Shown: in pieces, positions 37,264-46,399 of the stretch
How the letters are laid out: every line of letters begins with the position of its first letter
Numbering within the stretch: position 1 is the first letter of the stretch
Source of the DNA: an uncultured bacterium
GTDB lineage: Bacteria; Actinomycetota; Coriobacteriia; Coriobacteriales; Coriobacteriaceae
Length of the DNA stretch: 64,000 nucleotides
Assembly: GCA_958349055.1 (NCBI GenBank)
Contig: CATWBO010000001.1
Coordinates: forward strand, 124,001-188,000
Direction: 5' to 3'
Notes under the pieces: model-generated
What the model saw: the letters and a program-made list of their open reading frames with translations, nothing else
Told to the model about the DNA's origin: nothing
The model's database searches: none
Translations under genes and position numbers: made by a program

Positions 37264-37845
37264 TTGGCGCGCGTAAAACAAATAATCGGATGGACCGCGA
37301 TCGTTCTGTTTACTGCAACGCTGGCGGGCATCTGGGTGCTGACGGAGCAAAATGCGGTGGAGACGTCGTTGCTGAGCGAGTCCACCGCGCGTGTGGTGGA
37401 GGGTCAGGCTGCGGGCGTACAGGCTGCCGATGCCACGGGTGAAGCTCAGACGGAGAACGGAATGACCGGGGGCACCGATTCGGCTGCCTCGAATGTACGG
37501 TCTGGCCGACTTGCTTCCATTCGCATGTGGGTGGGCACGAACGTCCGTCGCGTTGCCCATACCGTAGAGTTTTTCTTCGTCGGATTGTTCGCCTCGGTGG
37601 TCGTGGTTTGCTTTTCCAGGCGTCCGTGGAGCGTATGCTCCCGTTGCGTGCCCGTGTTGCTCTTTTGCGCCGTCTGCTCCGTTGGCGATCAGGTACATAA
37701 GATCTTTGTTCCCGGCAGGCATTTCGACGTTATCGATTTAGGATTCGATGCTGCGGGCTATGTCACCGCCATGCTGTTGGTATTGCTGGCAGCGGCGTTG
37801 GTGCGCTATGCGACTCGGCCGATCGGCGCCCATGCGAGGCGCTAG
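37264..37845 (+). CDS. VanZ-like membrane protein
   Basis: The 193-residue product has a membrane segment near residues 8-26, a polar loop, and three more segments. RRVAHTVEFFFVGLF and VGDQVHKIFVPGRHFDVIDLG followed by DAAGYV match the VanZ-like pattern (H-x-x-E, then D/E-x-x-Q-x-F-x-P-G-R, then D-x-x-x-N/D-x-x-G). Function of the family is unknown apart from teicoplanin resistance in one member. TTG start follows aaaaaaaggaggtaggccc. A terminator-like hairpin (37927-37953) follows. Confidence 0.75.
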   Translation: MARVKQIIGWTAIVLFTATLAGIWVLTEQNAVETSLLSESTARVVEGQAAGVQAADATGEAQTENGMTGGTDSAASNVRSGRLASIRMWVGTNVRRVAHTVEFFFVGLFASVVVVCFSRRPWSVCSRCVPVLLFCAVCSVGDQVHKIFVPGRHFDVIDLGFDAAGYVTAMLLVLLAAALVRYATRPIGAHARR

Positions 37846-37926
37846 CCGGTAACAAACCCGTTTCTGATAATGCGACCTTGTTGAATTATTTTGTGTCGCG
37901 CGTATTTCCGAGCGGTCGGATTTGAG

Positions 37927-37953
37927 GGGCGAGCGGTAGAACGCTCGCCCTTT
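37927..37953 (+). terminator. Terminator upstream of the mur cluster
   Basis: gggcgagcg / cgctcgccc, 9 perfect pairs with loop gtagaa, followed by TTT. It separates the VanZ-like gene from murR. The 204-base gap otherwise holds a CACAAT/TACCGT A/T-poor stretch that may be the mur promoter. Confidence 0.7.
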
Positions 37954-38049
37954 GTGCGCCACGATGCGGCACAATGTACCGTAAAAGCTGTTTGTATCCG
38001 GTACGAATCGTTCGTTGGTCTTTAATTCTTCTCAACGGAGGTGTTTGAG

Positions 38050-38901
38050 ATGGCAAACGGATTGCTTTTGCGGCTTCGCGAGCGTGAGCTCAGCGCGAGC
38101 CCGGCGGAACGCAATGTCATCGCATATGTAAGCGCTCATCCGCACGAGGTGGTCGGGCTGTCCGTCCGCGGTCTTGCCGATGCCACGTTCTCCTCGCCCT
38201 CGAGCATTTTGCGCTTTTGCAAGCGCTTGGGTTTTGCGGGCTACAAGGAGTTCCAGCGCGAACTGATTGCCGAGCTGGCGCTCTTGGGTGACAAGAAAGA
38301 CGTTGCCCTCGAGGACATCTCCATGGATGACAGCGTCGAACGTATCGTGGGGAAGGTGATGAAAAGCAACGTGCGCACGATCGAAGCGACGGCGCGAACG
38401 CTCGATTACACCGTCTTGGAGCGATGTGCGGCCTATCTTAAGCGGGCACGCGCGGTCAATCTGTTCGGTATCGGTGCCTCTCGTTTGGTCGCGCACGATC
38501 TGGCGCAAAAGCTCATGCGTGTCGACAAAGAGTGCCATCTGTACGACGACTGGCATGATCAGCTCTTGTGTGCCAAGAACATGCATGAAGGCGATATGGC
38601 AATCGCCTTTAGCTACTCGGGCTTGACGCAAGAGGTGCTGGACTGCGCCGCCGAGGCCCAACGTCACGACTGTCCCGTTGTGGCCGTGACCAAAGTAGAT
38701 GGATCATCCAAGCTTGCCACCATGGCCGATGCCGTGCTCGGCGTCGCTGCGAGTGAGCCCTTGGTCCGCAGCGGTGCCATGGCTTCGCGTATGGCCCAGC
38801 TTATGGTTGTCGATGCCCTGTACGCTGCTTACGTTGCCAGCGACTACGAACGGGCGACGCATGTCATTAAGCAAAACTACATCGAGAAACAGGAAAGATG
38901 A
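38050..38901 (+). CDS. murR: RpiR/MurR-family transcriptional regulator
   Basis: The 283-residue product has an N-terminal RpiR helix-turn-helix (SVRGLADATFSSPSSILRFCKRLGFAGYKEF) and a C-terminal SIS sugar-phosphate domain (about residues 120-250; FGIGASRLVAHDLAQKL, AFSYSGLTQEVLD). Its position directly before murQ and murP makes MurNAc-6-phosphate the likely ligand, as for E. coli MurR. ATG 38050 follows cggaggtgtttgag. It ends in TGA and murQ starts 10 bases later. Confidence 0.88.
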   Translation: MANGLLLRLRERELSASPAERNVIAYVSAHPHEVVGLSVRGLADATFSSPSSILRFCKRLGFAGYKEFQRELIAELALLGDKKDVALEDISMDDSVERIVGKVMKSNVRTIEATARTLDYTVLERCAAYLKRARAVNLFGIGASRLVAHDLAQKLMRVDKECHLYDDWHDQLLCAKNMHEGDMAIAFSYSGLTQEVLDCAAEAQRHDCPVVAVTKVDGSSKLATMADAVLGVAASEPLVRSGAMASRMAQLMVVDALYAAYVASDYERATHVIKQNYIEKQER

Positions 38902-38911
38902 GGTGAATGAA

Positions 38912-39835
<924 letters not shown>

Positions 39836-39892
39836 GTGCGCGGCGTGAGCTGATATGACATCCAAACGAGATACCCAATACAAGGAGGAGTT

Positions 39893-41323
39893 ATGACGAA
39901 CAAAGAGCTGGCTCAAAAGCTGCTGGACCTTTTGGGCGGTAAAGACAACGTGTTGGCAAACGCGGCGTGCATGACGCGCCTGCGCGTGACCGTCAAAGAC
40001 ACGGGCAACGTCGACACGGAGGGTATTAAGGCACTCGACGGCGTGATGGGCTTGGTCGAGGACGACACGATGCAGATCGTGCTGGGTCCGGGCAAGGTGA
40101 ATAAGGTGCTCGAGGAGTTCTCCAAGCTCACCGGCCTTGCGAAAGGCGTTGCTGACGAGAGCGTGGTCGACGCTGCGGCCACAAACAAGGCCGCGCAGAA
40201 GGCCAAGTACGAGTCCAAGCCGGTTCAGGCCTTCCTCAAGAAGATTTCCAATGTCTTCGTCGCCCTGCTTCCCGGCATCATTGCGGCTGGCCTCATCAAC
40301 GGTATCTGCAACGTCATTAACGTCTCGACGGCAGGCGCGCTTGCAGGCGAGTGGTGGTACCAGGGCATTCGCTCCATGGGCTGGGCCCTGTTTGCCTATC
40401 TGCCCATCTTGGTGGGCTATAACGCGGCACGTGAGTTTGGCGGCTCCGCTGCGCTGGGCGGCATCGCCGGCATGATGTGTATTGCCAACAGTGCCATGCC
40501 CCTGCTTGCGCCTGGTGCGGCTGATCCTGCCACTGCCATTCTGCTGCCGCTCACCAATGCGCAGTACAACCCCGCAGCGGGCGGCATGATCGCGGCTCTT
40601 ATCGCTGGCGCATTTTTTGCCTGGATGGAGCGTCAGATTCGCAAGGTTATGCCCAACGCGCTCGACACGTTCTTGTCCCCGCTGCTGGTGCTCATCATCG
40701 GCGCCTTTGCTCTGATGCTCGTCATCCAGCCGGTTGGTGCATGGCTGACGACTGCCATCTTTAGCGTTTTGACCTTTATCTTCGAGAAGCTGGGCGTCCT
40801 GGGCGGCTATATCCTGTCGGCAGGCTTCTTGCCGCTGGTTTCCGTCGGCCTGCATCAGGCGCTCACGCCGATCCACGCTATGCTCAACGATCCCGACGGC
40901 GCTACCAAGGGCATCAATTACCTGCTTCCCATCCTTATGATGGCTGGCGGCGGTCAGGTCGGTGCCGGTCTGGCGCTGTACTTTAAGACCAAGAACGCCA
41001 AGCTCAAGAAGTACGTCGCAGAGTCCATTCCCGTTGGAATCCTCGGTGTGGGCGAGCCTCTGATGTATGCCGTTACGCTGCCGCTCGTTCGTCCGTTTGT
41101 AACGGCCTGCCTGGGTGCCGGATTTGGCGGCGCACTCGCGGCGCTACTTCACATCGGCACGGTTTCTCAGGGCGTTTCCGGTCTGTTTGGCCTGCTGATC
41201 GTCGTTCCTGGTCAGCAGCTCGGCTACGTTGCCGCTATGCTGCTTGCCTATGCCGCTGGCTTTGTCCTGACGTGGTTCTTTGGCGTCGACGAGCAGAAGA
41301 TCAACGAGTTCTTTGGCGAGTAG
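39893..41323 (+). CDS. murP: PTS transporter EIIBC, MurNAc type
   Basis: The 476-residue product has an EIIB domain (residues 1-85, phospho-acceptor Cys26 in NAACMTRLRV) fused to an EIIC membrane domain with about ten hydrophobic segments and the conserved VGVGEPLMYAVTLP-like segment. Length and neighbours (murR, murQ, mupG) fit MurP, which imports and phosphorylates MurNAc or a MurNAc-containing disaccharide. No EIIA domain is present, so a general EIIA must donate phosphate. ATG follows aaggaggagtt. Confidence 0.9.
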   Translation: MTNKELAQKLLDLLGGKDNVLANAACMTRLRVTVKDTGNVDTEGIKALDGVMGLVEDDTMQIVLGPGKVNKVLEEFSKLTGLAKGVADESVVDAAATNKAAQKAKYESKPVQAFLKKISNVFVALLPGIIAAGLINGICNVINVSTAGALAGEWWYQGIRSMGWALFAYLPILVGYNAAREFGGSAALGGIAGMMCIANSAMPLLAPGAADPATAILLPLTNAQYNPAAGGMIAALIAGAFFAWMERQIRKVMPNALDTFLSPLLVLIIGAFALMLVIQPVGAWLTTAIFSVLTFIFEKLGVLGGYILSAGFLPLVSVGLHQALTPIHAMLNDPDGATKGINYLLPILMMAGGGQVGAGLALYFKTKNAKLKKYVAESIPVGILGVGEPLMYAVTLPLVRPFVTACLGAGFGGALAALLHIGTVSQGVSGLFGLLIVVPGQQLGYVAAMLLAYAAGFVLTWFFGVDEQKINEFFGE

Positions 41324-41381
41324 TTTGATATCGCGAGCCGTGTTGCTCAGGGCTCGCGGCGCGCGGCAGATTTCTTGATGC

Positions 41382-41424
41382 TATGGTTGTGCCGGCGGGG
41401 CTAACTGCTCCGCCGGCCTTTTTT
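41382..41424 (+). promoter_or_regulatory. Terminator hairpin between murP and mupG
   Basis: gccggcgg / ccgccggc (41391-41398, 41410-41417) is followed by TTTTTT and then directly by the mupG ribosome binding site aaaggag. A TATGGT just upstream could act as a -10. It may terminate murP, or act as an attenuator that sets mupG expression below murQP. Confidence 0.65.
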
Positions 41425-41440
41425 AAAGGAGCGTTGAAAC

Positions 41441-42493
41441 GTGAAAACGGGTATTTCGATTTATCTTTCCAGCCCTTTGCAGGATATTGAGCGGACGATT
41501 GAGCGTGGTGCCGCGGCGGGTGCGCGCTACGCGTTCACCTCACTGCATATTCCCGAGGATGGGGGAGCGGCGTATGCCGATAAGGTCCGTCATGTGATGT
41601 CGCTGCTTTCCGCGCGCGGTATTGCGCTCATTGCCGATGTGGGGCCGCGCACGTGCGACTTGCTGTGGCTTGAGCGCATCGAGGATCTGCGCGATCTGGG
41701 GCTGGAATACCTTCGCTTGGACTATGGCTTTAGCGCTCAGCGGGTCGCGGAGCTGTCCGGTGTGTTTCGCATTGTGGTTAATGCTTCGACGGTGAGCTTT
41801 GACGAAATCGCATCGTGGCGCGAGGCCGGTGCCGATGTGTCCCGTTTTGCCGCCTGCCACAATTTTTACCCCAAGCCTTATACCGGTCTTTCGCTTGAGG
41901 ACGTTGCTCGCACGAATCTTCGTCTTGCGGCGCTCGGCTTTGAAATCATGGCTTTTGTGCCGGGCGATACCAACGTTCGCGGACCTGTATTTGAGGGACT
42001 GCCGACGGTCGAGGCGCAGCGCGGTCGCGCGTCAAAGGTTGCCCTTAACATGCTTGAGCTTGCACATGGCGCCGATTGCGACATCGTGCTGGTGGGTGAC
42101 CCCGATCTTTCCGATGCGGGTTGGGCACAGTTTGCTCAGGTTTCCGCCGGATATGTGGACGTGCATTGCGAGCTGGAGCCCGGCTACGACTATCTGCGGG
42201 GGCAGATTCATCACGACCGGCCCGACTCGAGTGTTCACATCTTTCGATCCCAGGAGTCGCGTACGTCGCTCAAGCCGGATGCCGTGCCGTCAGATTTCGG
42301 CGCCGGTCTGCCGCGAAATGCGGGCTCGATTGCCGTCGGCAATAGTGGGTACGGACGCTACGAAGGCGAGCTTGAGATTGCGCGGGTTGATCTTCCCGGC
42401 GACGAGCGCATGAACGTTGCGGGCCGCATTGCGCCCGAGGCAATGGAGCTGCTGCCGTTCATCAAGCGCGGATTCGGGGTACGGTTCGTTTAG
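41441..42493 (+). CDS. mupG: 6-phospho-N-acetylmuramidase (DUF871, MupG family)
   Basis: MupG cleaves MurNAc-6-phosphate-GlcNAc inside the cell, as shown for Staphylococcus aureus. The 350-residue product has the DUF871 TIM barrel (MKTGISIYLSS, FTSLHIPED, ISTGDLGLEYLRLDYGF-like strand, CHNFYPKPYTGLS, AFVPGD) and a C-terminal domain (RNAGSIAVGNSGYGRYEGEL). GTG start follows aaaggagcgttgaaac. With murQ and murP it makes a disaccharide-based peptidoglycan recovery route. Confidence 0.9.
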   Translation: MKTGISIYLSSPLQDIERTIERGAAAGARYAFTSLHIPEDGGAAYADKVRHVMSLLSARGIALIADVGPRTCDLLWLERIEDLRDLGLEYLRLDYGFSAQRVAELSGVFRIVVNASTVSFDEIASWREAGADVSRFAACHNFYPKPYTGLSLEDVARTNLRLAALGFEIMAFVPGDTNVRGPVFEGLPTVEAQRGRASKVALNMLELAHGADCDIVLVGDPDLSDAGWAQFAQVSAGYVDVHCELEPGYDYLRGQIHHDRPDSSVHIFRSQESRTSLKPDAVPSDFGAGLPRNAGSIAVGNSGYGRYEGELEIARVDLPGDERMNVAGRIAPEAMELLPFIKRGFGVRFV

Positions 42494-42585
42494 CGTGTGA
42501 CCCGTGGGCTACAATTGGCCCATCATACGAAGGCGCCCCGTATGGCGTGTGCCTGTGTTGGCCGATCTGTATTCGGAGGATTCCC

Positions 42586-42945
42586 ATGACCGTACTGTTT
42601 GTTGAATATCCCAAGTGTTCGACCTGTAAAAAGGCCAAGGCGTGGTTGGACGAGCATGGGGTCGAGTATGTCGACCGCGATATCGTTGCGGACAATCCCA
42701 CGGCCGATGAACTTGCGACCTGGATTGCTCGTTCGGGGCTGCCGGTACGGCGCTTCTTTAACTCGTCGGGCATGAAATATCGAGAGCTGGGCCTGAAGGC
42801 GCGCCTGGATGCGGGCATGACGGATCGGGAGTGCTACGAGCTGCTGGCGACCGATGGCATGCTGGTCAAGCGTCCGCTGCTGGTGGGCGACGACTTTGCG
42901 ATTCCCGGCTTTAGGGAAGCAGCTTGGACCGAGGCGTTGCTTTAA
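42586..42945 (+). CDS. ArsC/Spx-family thioredoxin-fold protein
   Basis: The 119-residue product opens with FVEYPKCSTCKKAKAWL (Cys11 and Cys14) and continues with NPTADELATWIARSGLPVRRFFNSSG, MLVKRPLLVGDDFAIPGF. This is the ArsC/YffB/Spx fold. The CxxC pair and the RPLLV segment fit the YffB/arsenate-reductase-like group; it is not a proven arsenate reductase and no ars genes are near. ATG 42586 follows cggaggattccc. Confidence 0.85.
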   Translation: MTVLFVEYPKCSTCKKAKAWLDEHGVEYVDRDIVADNPTADELATWIARSGLPVRRFFNSSGMKYRELGLKARLDAGMTDRECYELLATDGMLVKRPLLVGDDFAIPGFREAAWTEALL

Positions 42946-43356
42946 TCAGTCCTCCAGCTGTGCCCACTCGTGCGGCTCGTAGACCTTTACGTGCTTGTTG
43001 GGCTTGCCGCTCCAGTACTCCTCGTCCATAAAAGGCAGGTATGCCTGAAAGCCGGGACAGATAAAGGGAATGCGTTGCTGCCGCAGTCGCTCGCGCTGGC
43101 GCTGCTCCAGATGCGTCTCGGATATCACGGTCGGCATGCCGGACAACTCGACCAAGCTTGCCTGGATGCGCTTGAGGTCGGGGAGTCCTGCGTGCCATGA
43201 CGTCCGCATGATCAAAAACGAGGCGCGGCGGTACTTTGCCTGCATCACCGTGATGGCGGGGCGCAACGTGGGGTGGATTTTGTCCCGGTCGGGCCATAGG
43301 TCGGCCGTTATCTCGAGTCCTAGGGTTTCCCACAGGTAATCCAGCTCTTCGTTCAT
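42946..43356 (-). CDS. Hypothetical protein, 136 residues
   Basis: I do not recognise a named family with certainty. The segment HLEQRQRERLRQQRIPFICPGFQAYLPFM resembles the end of the N-terminal domain of some larger coriobacterial and Firmicute DNA-binding proteins, where a winged helix normally follows; here the protein stops soon after, so it may be a short paralog or truncated form. No signal peptide or membrane segment. It is convergent with the ArsC-like gene (stops adjoin at 42945/42946) and ends in a rare TGA. Confidence 0.65.
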   Translation of the reverse strand: MNEELDYLWETLGLEITADLWPDRDKIHPTLRPAITVMQAKYRRASFLIMRTSWHAGLPDLKRIQASLVELSGMPTVISETHLEQRQRERLRQQRIPFICPGFQAYLPFMDEEYWSGKPNKHVKVYEPHEWAQLED

Positions 43357-43549
43357 GGCGCCTCGATATCTACGTGATCATTGATACTTCGATTGTGTTG
43401 CCTGGTGCTATCGTTTTCGCGGTAGAATCTGCCAACGGTTGACGACTACCGCTCGCGGCGTTTTGCCCTTCGTGTGCAGCGGTCGACTTCACAGGTCCTT
43501 CACGTGTTGGCCGTATTTGACTGAATTTCAAAAAAGTCAAAATTGGGGC

Positions 43550-43578
43550 TTGCGTCACGGCCGGACTTCCCGTATATT
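43550..43578 (+). promoter_or_regulatory. tRNA promoter
   Basis: TTGCGT (43550-43555), 17-base spacer, TATATT (43573-43578), the best sigma-70-type match in this area, 45 bases upstream of tRNA-Gln. The rest of 43357-43549 holds no gene. Confidence 0.65.
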
Positions 43579-43622
43579 TCTTTCTTGCGCAAAGGCACAG
43601 CCGAGCGCAGCGATGCAGTCAT

Positions 43623-43696
43623 TGGGATGTCGTCTAATGGCAGGACAGCGGATTCTGGTTCCGTCAATGGGGGTTCGACTCCCTCCATCCCAGCCA
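43623..43696 (+). tRNA. tRNA-Gln (CTG)
   Basis: Acceptor stem TGGGATG / CATCCCA with discriminator G and encoded CCA (43694-43696). D arm GTC-taatggcag-GAC, anticodon arm gcgga-TTCTGGT-tccgt with anticodon CTG, T arm GGGGG-TTCGACT-CCCTC. All arms fold. It reads the glutamine codon CAG. Confidence 0.95.
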
Positions 43697-43713
43697 TTGC
43701 ATTTGCTACATAT

Positions 43714-43790
43714 GGCCCGTTCGTCTAGCGGTTTAGGACGCCGCCCTCTCAAGGCGGAGATCACCAGTTCGAATCTGGTACGGGCTACCA
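43714..43790 (+). tRNA. tRNA-Glu (CTC)
   Basis: Acceptor GGCCCGT / ACGGGCT (one G-T pair), discriminator A and encoded CCA (43788-43790). Anticodon loop CTCTCAA between ccgcc and ggcgg gives anticodon CTC, reading GAG. T arm ccag-TTCGAAT-ctgg. It lies 17 bases after tRNA-Gln, so they are co-transcribed. Confidence 0.95.
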
Positions 43791-43798
43791 AAATTGAA

Positions 43799-43829
43799 CG
43801 CCCGGGCCTCGTAAGAGACCCGGGTTTTG
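43799..43829 (+). terminator. Terminator of the tRNA operon
   Basis: cccggg(c) / (a)cccggg with a 12-base loop (43801-43806, 43819-43824), then TTTTG. It lies 10 bases after tRNA-Glu. Confidence 0.8.
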
Positions 43830-43887
43830 TGTATTGACCGATATTTAAGGCGCGCGTTGAGTCTGCCGCCCGGACCGAGGAGTAGCC

Positions 43888-44805
43888 ATGGACCTGCCTA
43901 TCAGCTTGGAAGACATCACGTATGCCGAGAACTATCTGGCGCAGGGCGACCTGGCTACGGCGACGCCGCTGCTGGAGCGTCTGGTGGAGCTCGCCGAGGA
44001 GTATATCGACGCCGAGTGCAAGACGGAGGAGAAGCGCCAATACTTTAGCTTCGATAGCAAGTTTGAGCGTCTGGCCTACCGCCGCGTGGAGAAGGATCCG
44101 CGCGAGCTGGTGCAGGTCGAGGTGCCCTTTGACCGCCTGTATTCCGACATGGCGTATGCCTACATTCGCCAGCAGGATTATGTGAGTGCTCGCAACGCCT
44201 TGATGCAGGCCGTGCGCTGGGACCCCATGAACTGCAACTATCGCTTGGACTTGGCCGAACTGTTCCGCGCGCTCGAGGACAAGCAGGAATGGGCATCGCT
44301 CTCGTTCTCGGTACTGGAGCGTGCAAGCGATGGCAAGTGCGCCGCCCGCGCCTATGCCAATCTAGGTCAGTACTTCTTGGAGCCCGAGACCGAGAACGTC
44401 TCGGCGGCCGTGGGTTGCGCGCGTCTGGCGCTGCGCTTGGCCCCTGGCGATGCGCATACGACGCGCCTGCTCAACAAGATCCATACTGCCTATCCGGATG
44501 CCGCCGATGAGAGCGACGATCATGTGATGGGCGAGCTGGCCCTGCAGGGCGTGCCGACCTCGCCTTCGGCCGAGATTGCGATCTGCCTGATTATGTGCGC
44601 GACCGACGCCGCAAACGACGGCGACAAGCGTGAGGCGACGCGTCTGACGGTCCGCGCCCGAGACCTGGTGGGCGAGGAGGCCTGTGCGGCGATTATCAAA
44701 CTGGTGCGCGAGAGCGATGCCGAACTCAACGCCGAGCGCAAAGCAAAGCGCGAGGCGGCGGGCTCAAACGCCGAAGGTGCCGAGGAGGCCGGCGATGCCC
44801 AGTAA
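43888..44805 (+). CDS. TPR-like protein of unknown function
   Basis: The 305-residue product is all-helical in appearance, with tetratricopeptide-like units (ITYAENYLAQGDLATATPLLERLVELA; LYSDMAYAYIRQQDYVSARNALMQAVRWDP; CAARAYANLGQYFLE). The final 40 residues are charged and low complexity. TPR proteins are usually binding scaffolds. Its end overlaps the smpB start by 11 bases, so it is translationally coupled to the trans-translation factor, but a functional link is only inference. ATG follows cgaggagtagcc. Confidence 0.8.
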   Translation: MDLPISLEDITYAENYLAQGDLATATPLLERLVELAEEYIDAECKTEEKRQYFSFDSKFERLAYRRVEKDPRELVQVEVPFDRLYSDMAYAYIRQQDYVSARNALMQAVRWDPMNCNYRLDLAELFRALEDKQEWASLSFSVLERASDGKCAARAYANLGQYFLEPETENVSAAVGCARLALRLAPGDAHTTRLLNKIHTAYPDAADESDDHVMGELALQGVPTSPSAEIAICLIMCATDAANDGDKREATRLTVRARDLVGEEACAAIIKLVRESDAELNAERKAKREAAGSNAEGAEEAGDAQ

Positions 44806-45265
44806 GCGCGAGCGCAAGCTCATCTCCAAGAATCGCTCGGCTCATCACGAGTACTTTATCGATGAGACCTTTGAGTGTGGCATTGAGCTGAGCGGCACCG
44901 AGGTCAAGTCGATTCGCGAGCGCGCCTGCCAGATCACCGACACCTTCGCGTTGATTCGCGGCGGGGAGTGCTGGCTCGTCGGCCTGCATATCCACCCTTA
45001 TAGCCATGGTGGCGTGTGGAACCGCGATCCCGACCGCCGTCGCCGTCTGCTGCTCCACCGCAAGGAGATCGATTTCCTCGACGGCAAGCTGCGCAACCGC
45101 GGCTATGCTCTGGTACCGTTGGAGCTTTACTTTAATACCGACGGTCGCGTAAAGCTGCTGCTTGGTCTGGGCCGCGGCAAGAAGCTCTACGACAAGCGCG
45201 AGGATATGGCCAAGCGCGATGTCCAACGCGAGATCGACCGCGCCCTCAAGGAGCGCAATCGCTAG
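44795..45265 (+). CDS. smpB: SsrA-binding protein SmpB
   Basis: SmpB binds tmRNA to rescue stalled ribosomes. The 156-residue product has KLISKNRSAHHEYFIDETFECGIELSGTEVKSIR (beta-barrel core), HIHPYSHGGVWN and the basic tail with GLGRGKKLYDKREDMAKRD. ATG 44795 lies within the upstream TPR gene. The tmRNA gene itself was not found in this window. RNase R, a usual partner, is at 34240. Confidence 0.96.
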   Translation: MPSKRERKLISKNRSAHHEYFIDETFECGIELSGTEVKSIRERACQITDTFALIRGGECWLVGLHIHPYSHGGVWNRDPDRRRRLLLHRKEIDFLDGKLRNRGYALVPLELYFNTDGRVKLLLGLGRGKKLYDKREDMAKRDVQREIDRALKERNR

Positions 45266-45277
45266 GCGCTCTGTATA

Positions 45278-45344
45278 AGTTGCGGTGGAATACGGACTAT
45301 TTTGCCTGTTTGGGGGGCTATTCAGTCCCTATTTCACCGCAACT
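45278..45344. repeat. 67-bp palindromic repeat (AGTTGCGGTGAAATA family), copy 2
   Basis: Arms 45278-45298 and 45324-45344, ending agtccctatttcaccgcaac with a final t, enclose 25 bases. Compared with copy 1 (31501-31567) the right arm is identical and the left arm has two changes (gtggaatacggact against gtgaaataaggact). It directly follows smpB. Confidence 0.85.
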
Positions 45345-45390
45345 GCGGGCGTCTCATCTTGCTTATACTGTTTTGACACATATGTCTCAA

Positions 45391-45422
45391 AGGCGGCGTC
45401 CGTTATGGGCGCTGCCTTTTTT
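45391..45422 (+). promoter_or_regulatory. Terminator-like leader hairpin before the flavin reductase gene
   Basis: aggcggcgtcc / gggcgctgcct (two wobbles, loop gttat) followed by six T residues (45417-45422), 50 bases before the start codon. A -10-like TATACT lies at 45364-45369. It could also be the smpB terminator. Confidence 0.5.
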
Positions 45423-45473
45423 GTGGGTACATACATCCATGAGGTTCCAACCCGAGTTAGGGGAGTGATCGTT

Positions 45474-45977
45474 ATGGACAAAACTGCGTTCTTTACCATG
45501 CCGAGCGGCCTGTACGTGGTGAGCTCCGCGGCAGACGGGCTGCGTGCCGGCTGCGTTATCAACACAGCGGTGCAGGTGACGTCCATGCCGCCGCGTATTT
45601 CGGTTGCCGTGAACAAGGACAACGTCACCTCGGGCGTCATCGCATCGGCCAAAGCGTTCGCGCTGACCGTGATCGATCAGACCGCCGACATGCTCTACAT
45701 CGGTAACTTTGGGTTCCGCACCAGCAGCGATTATGACAAGTTTGCCAAATACGAGACCCGCGAGACGGCTCTGGGCATGCCCTATGTGCCCGAGCACGCG
45801 GTGGCCCTGTTTAGCTGCCATTTGATCGACACTGTGGATGTTGGCACGCATCTACTGTTTATCGGCGAGGTCGAGGATGCCGAGCGCTTGAGTGACGAGA
45901 CGCCGCTCACCTACGATTACTACCATAAGGTCCTGAAGGGCAAGACGCCTCCGAAGGCGTCCTCGTATCAAGGCTAG
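45474..45977 (+). CDS. Flavin reductase-like FMN-binding protein
   Basis: The 167-residue product has the flavin-reductase-like fold seen in the N-terminal part of high-molecular-weight rubredoxin: MPSGLYVVSSAADG, GCVINTAVQVTSMPPRISVAVNKDN, FGFRTSSDYDKF and the ending YDYYHKVLKGKTPPKA. The ending is diagnostic for this group. In Moorella the same fold is fused to rubredoxin; here rubredoxin is a separate gene 89 bases downstream. It likely passes electrons from NAD(P)H in oxygen or NO detoxification. ATG 45474 follows ggggagtgatcgtt. Confidence 0.9.
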   Translation: MDKTAFFTMPSGLYVVSSAADGLRAGCVINTAVQVTSMPPRISVAVNKDNVTSGVIASAKAFALTVIDQTADMLYIGNFGFRTSSDYDKFAKYETRETALGMPYVPEHAVALFSCHLIDTVDVGTHLLFIGEVEDAERLSDETPLTYDYYHKVLKGKTPPKASSYQG

Positions 45978-45994
45978 AAATGTTTTAAAAACAC

Positions 45995-46022
45995 TTGCAT
46001 TATATTATTGAGAACATATACT
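45995..46022 (+). promoter_or_regulatory. Rubredoxin promoter
   Basis: TTGCAT (45995-46000), 16-base spacer, TATACT (46017-46022), in an unusually A/T-rich stretch. It gives rubredoxin its own transcript with a leader of about 35 bases. Confidence 0.65.
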
Positions 46023-46066
46023 AATAAGCGAAGTACATCACCAGTCGCGTTCGAGAGGAGAACATC

Positions 46067-46210
46067 ATGGCTGAGGAGAAGAAGACGTATAAGTTCGTGT
46101 GCGTCGTTTGCGGTTACGAGGTTGAGGTCGATACGCCCGAGCTGCCCGAGGATTATGTGTGCCCGGTGTGCGGCGTCGGTCCCGATCAGTTTGAGCTCGT
46201 CGAGGAGTAG
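46067..46210 (+). CDS. Rubredoxin
   Basis: A 47-codon frame with the two rubredoxin iron-binding loops: FVCVVCGYE (Cys12, Cys15) and [13 protein letters not shown] (Cys32, Cys35). It is a small Fe(Cys)4 electron carrier. ATG follows gagaggagaacatc. It lies just after the flavin-reductase-like gene, its probable redox partner. A strong terminator follows. Confidence 0.95.
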   Translation: MAEEKKTYKFVCVVCGYEVEVDTPELPEDYVCPVCGVGPDQFELVEE

Positions 46211-46251
46211 CTCACAGGCATACGGCGATTAGCCATACTGAGCTCTGTCCA

Positions 46252-46287
46252 GGGCCCCCGGTCGAATTTCCGGCCGGGGCCCTTTTT
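46252..46287 (+). terminator. Intrinsic terminator of rubredoxin
   Basis: gggcccc / ggggccc (46252-46258, 46276-46282) with an inner ccgg/ccgg pairing and TTTTT after it. Located 41 bases past the stop. Confidence 0.85.
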
Positions 46288-46315
46288 GGTGCAAGGGGAT
46301 CGTATTTATCCGATT

Positions 46316-46372
46316 GTCTCGATTTGTAACAGCAAGGGGCGGAAATTGGCCCCATCTGTTACAAATCGAGAC
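46316..46372. repeat. 57-bp palindromic element, solo unit A1
   Basis: Arms GTCTCGATTTGTAACA (46316-46331) and its perfect complement (46357-46372) enclose 25 bases that contain a second stem, GGGGC/GCCCC. It lies between the rubredoxin and mntH stop codons. Both arms carry the same T/A replacement relative to the family consensus GTCTCGATCTGTAACA, so pairing is kept. Confidence 0.9.
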
Positions 46373-46399
46373 GTTTGGCTGGGCGGGCGTGCAGTTTCG

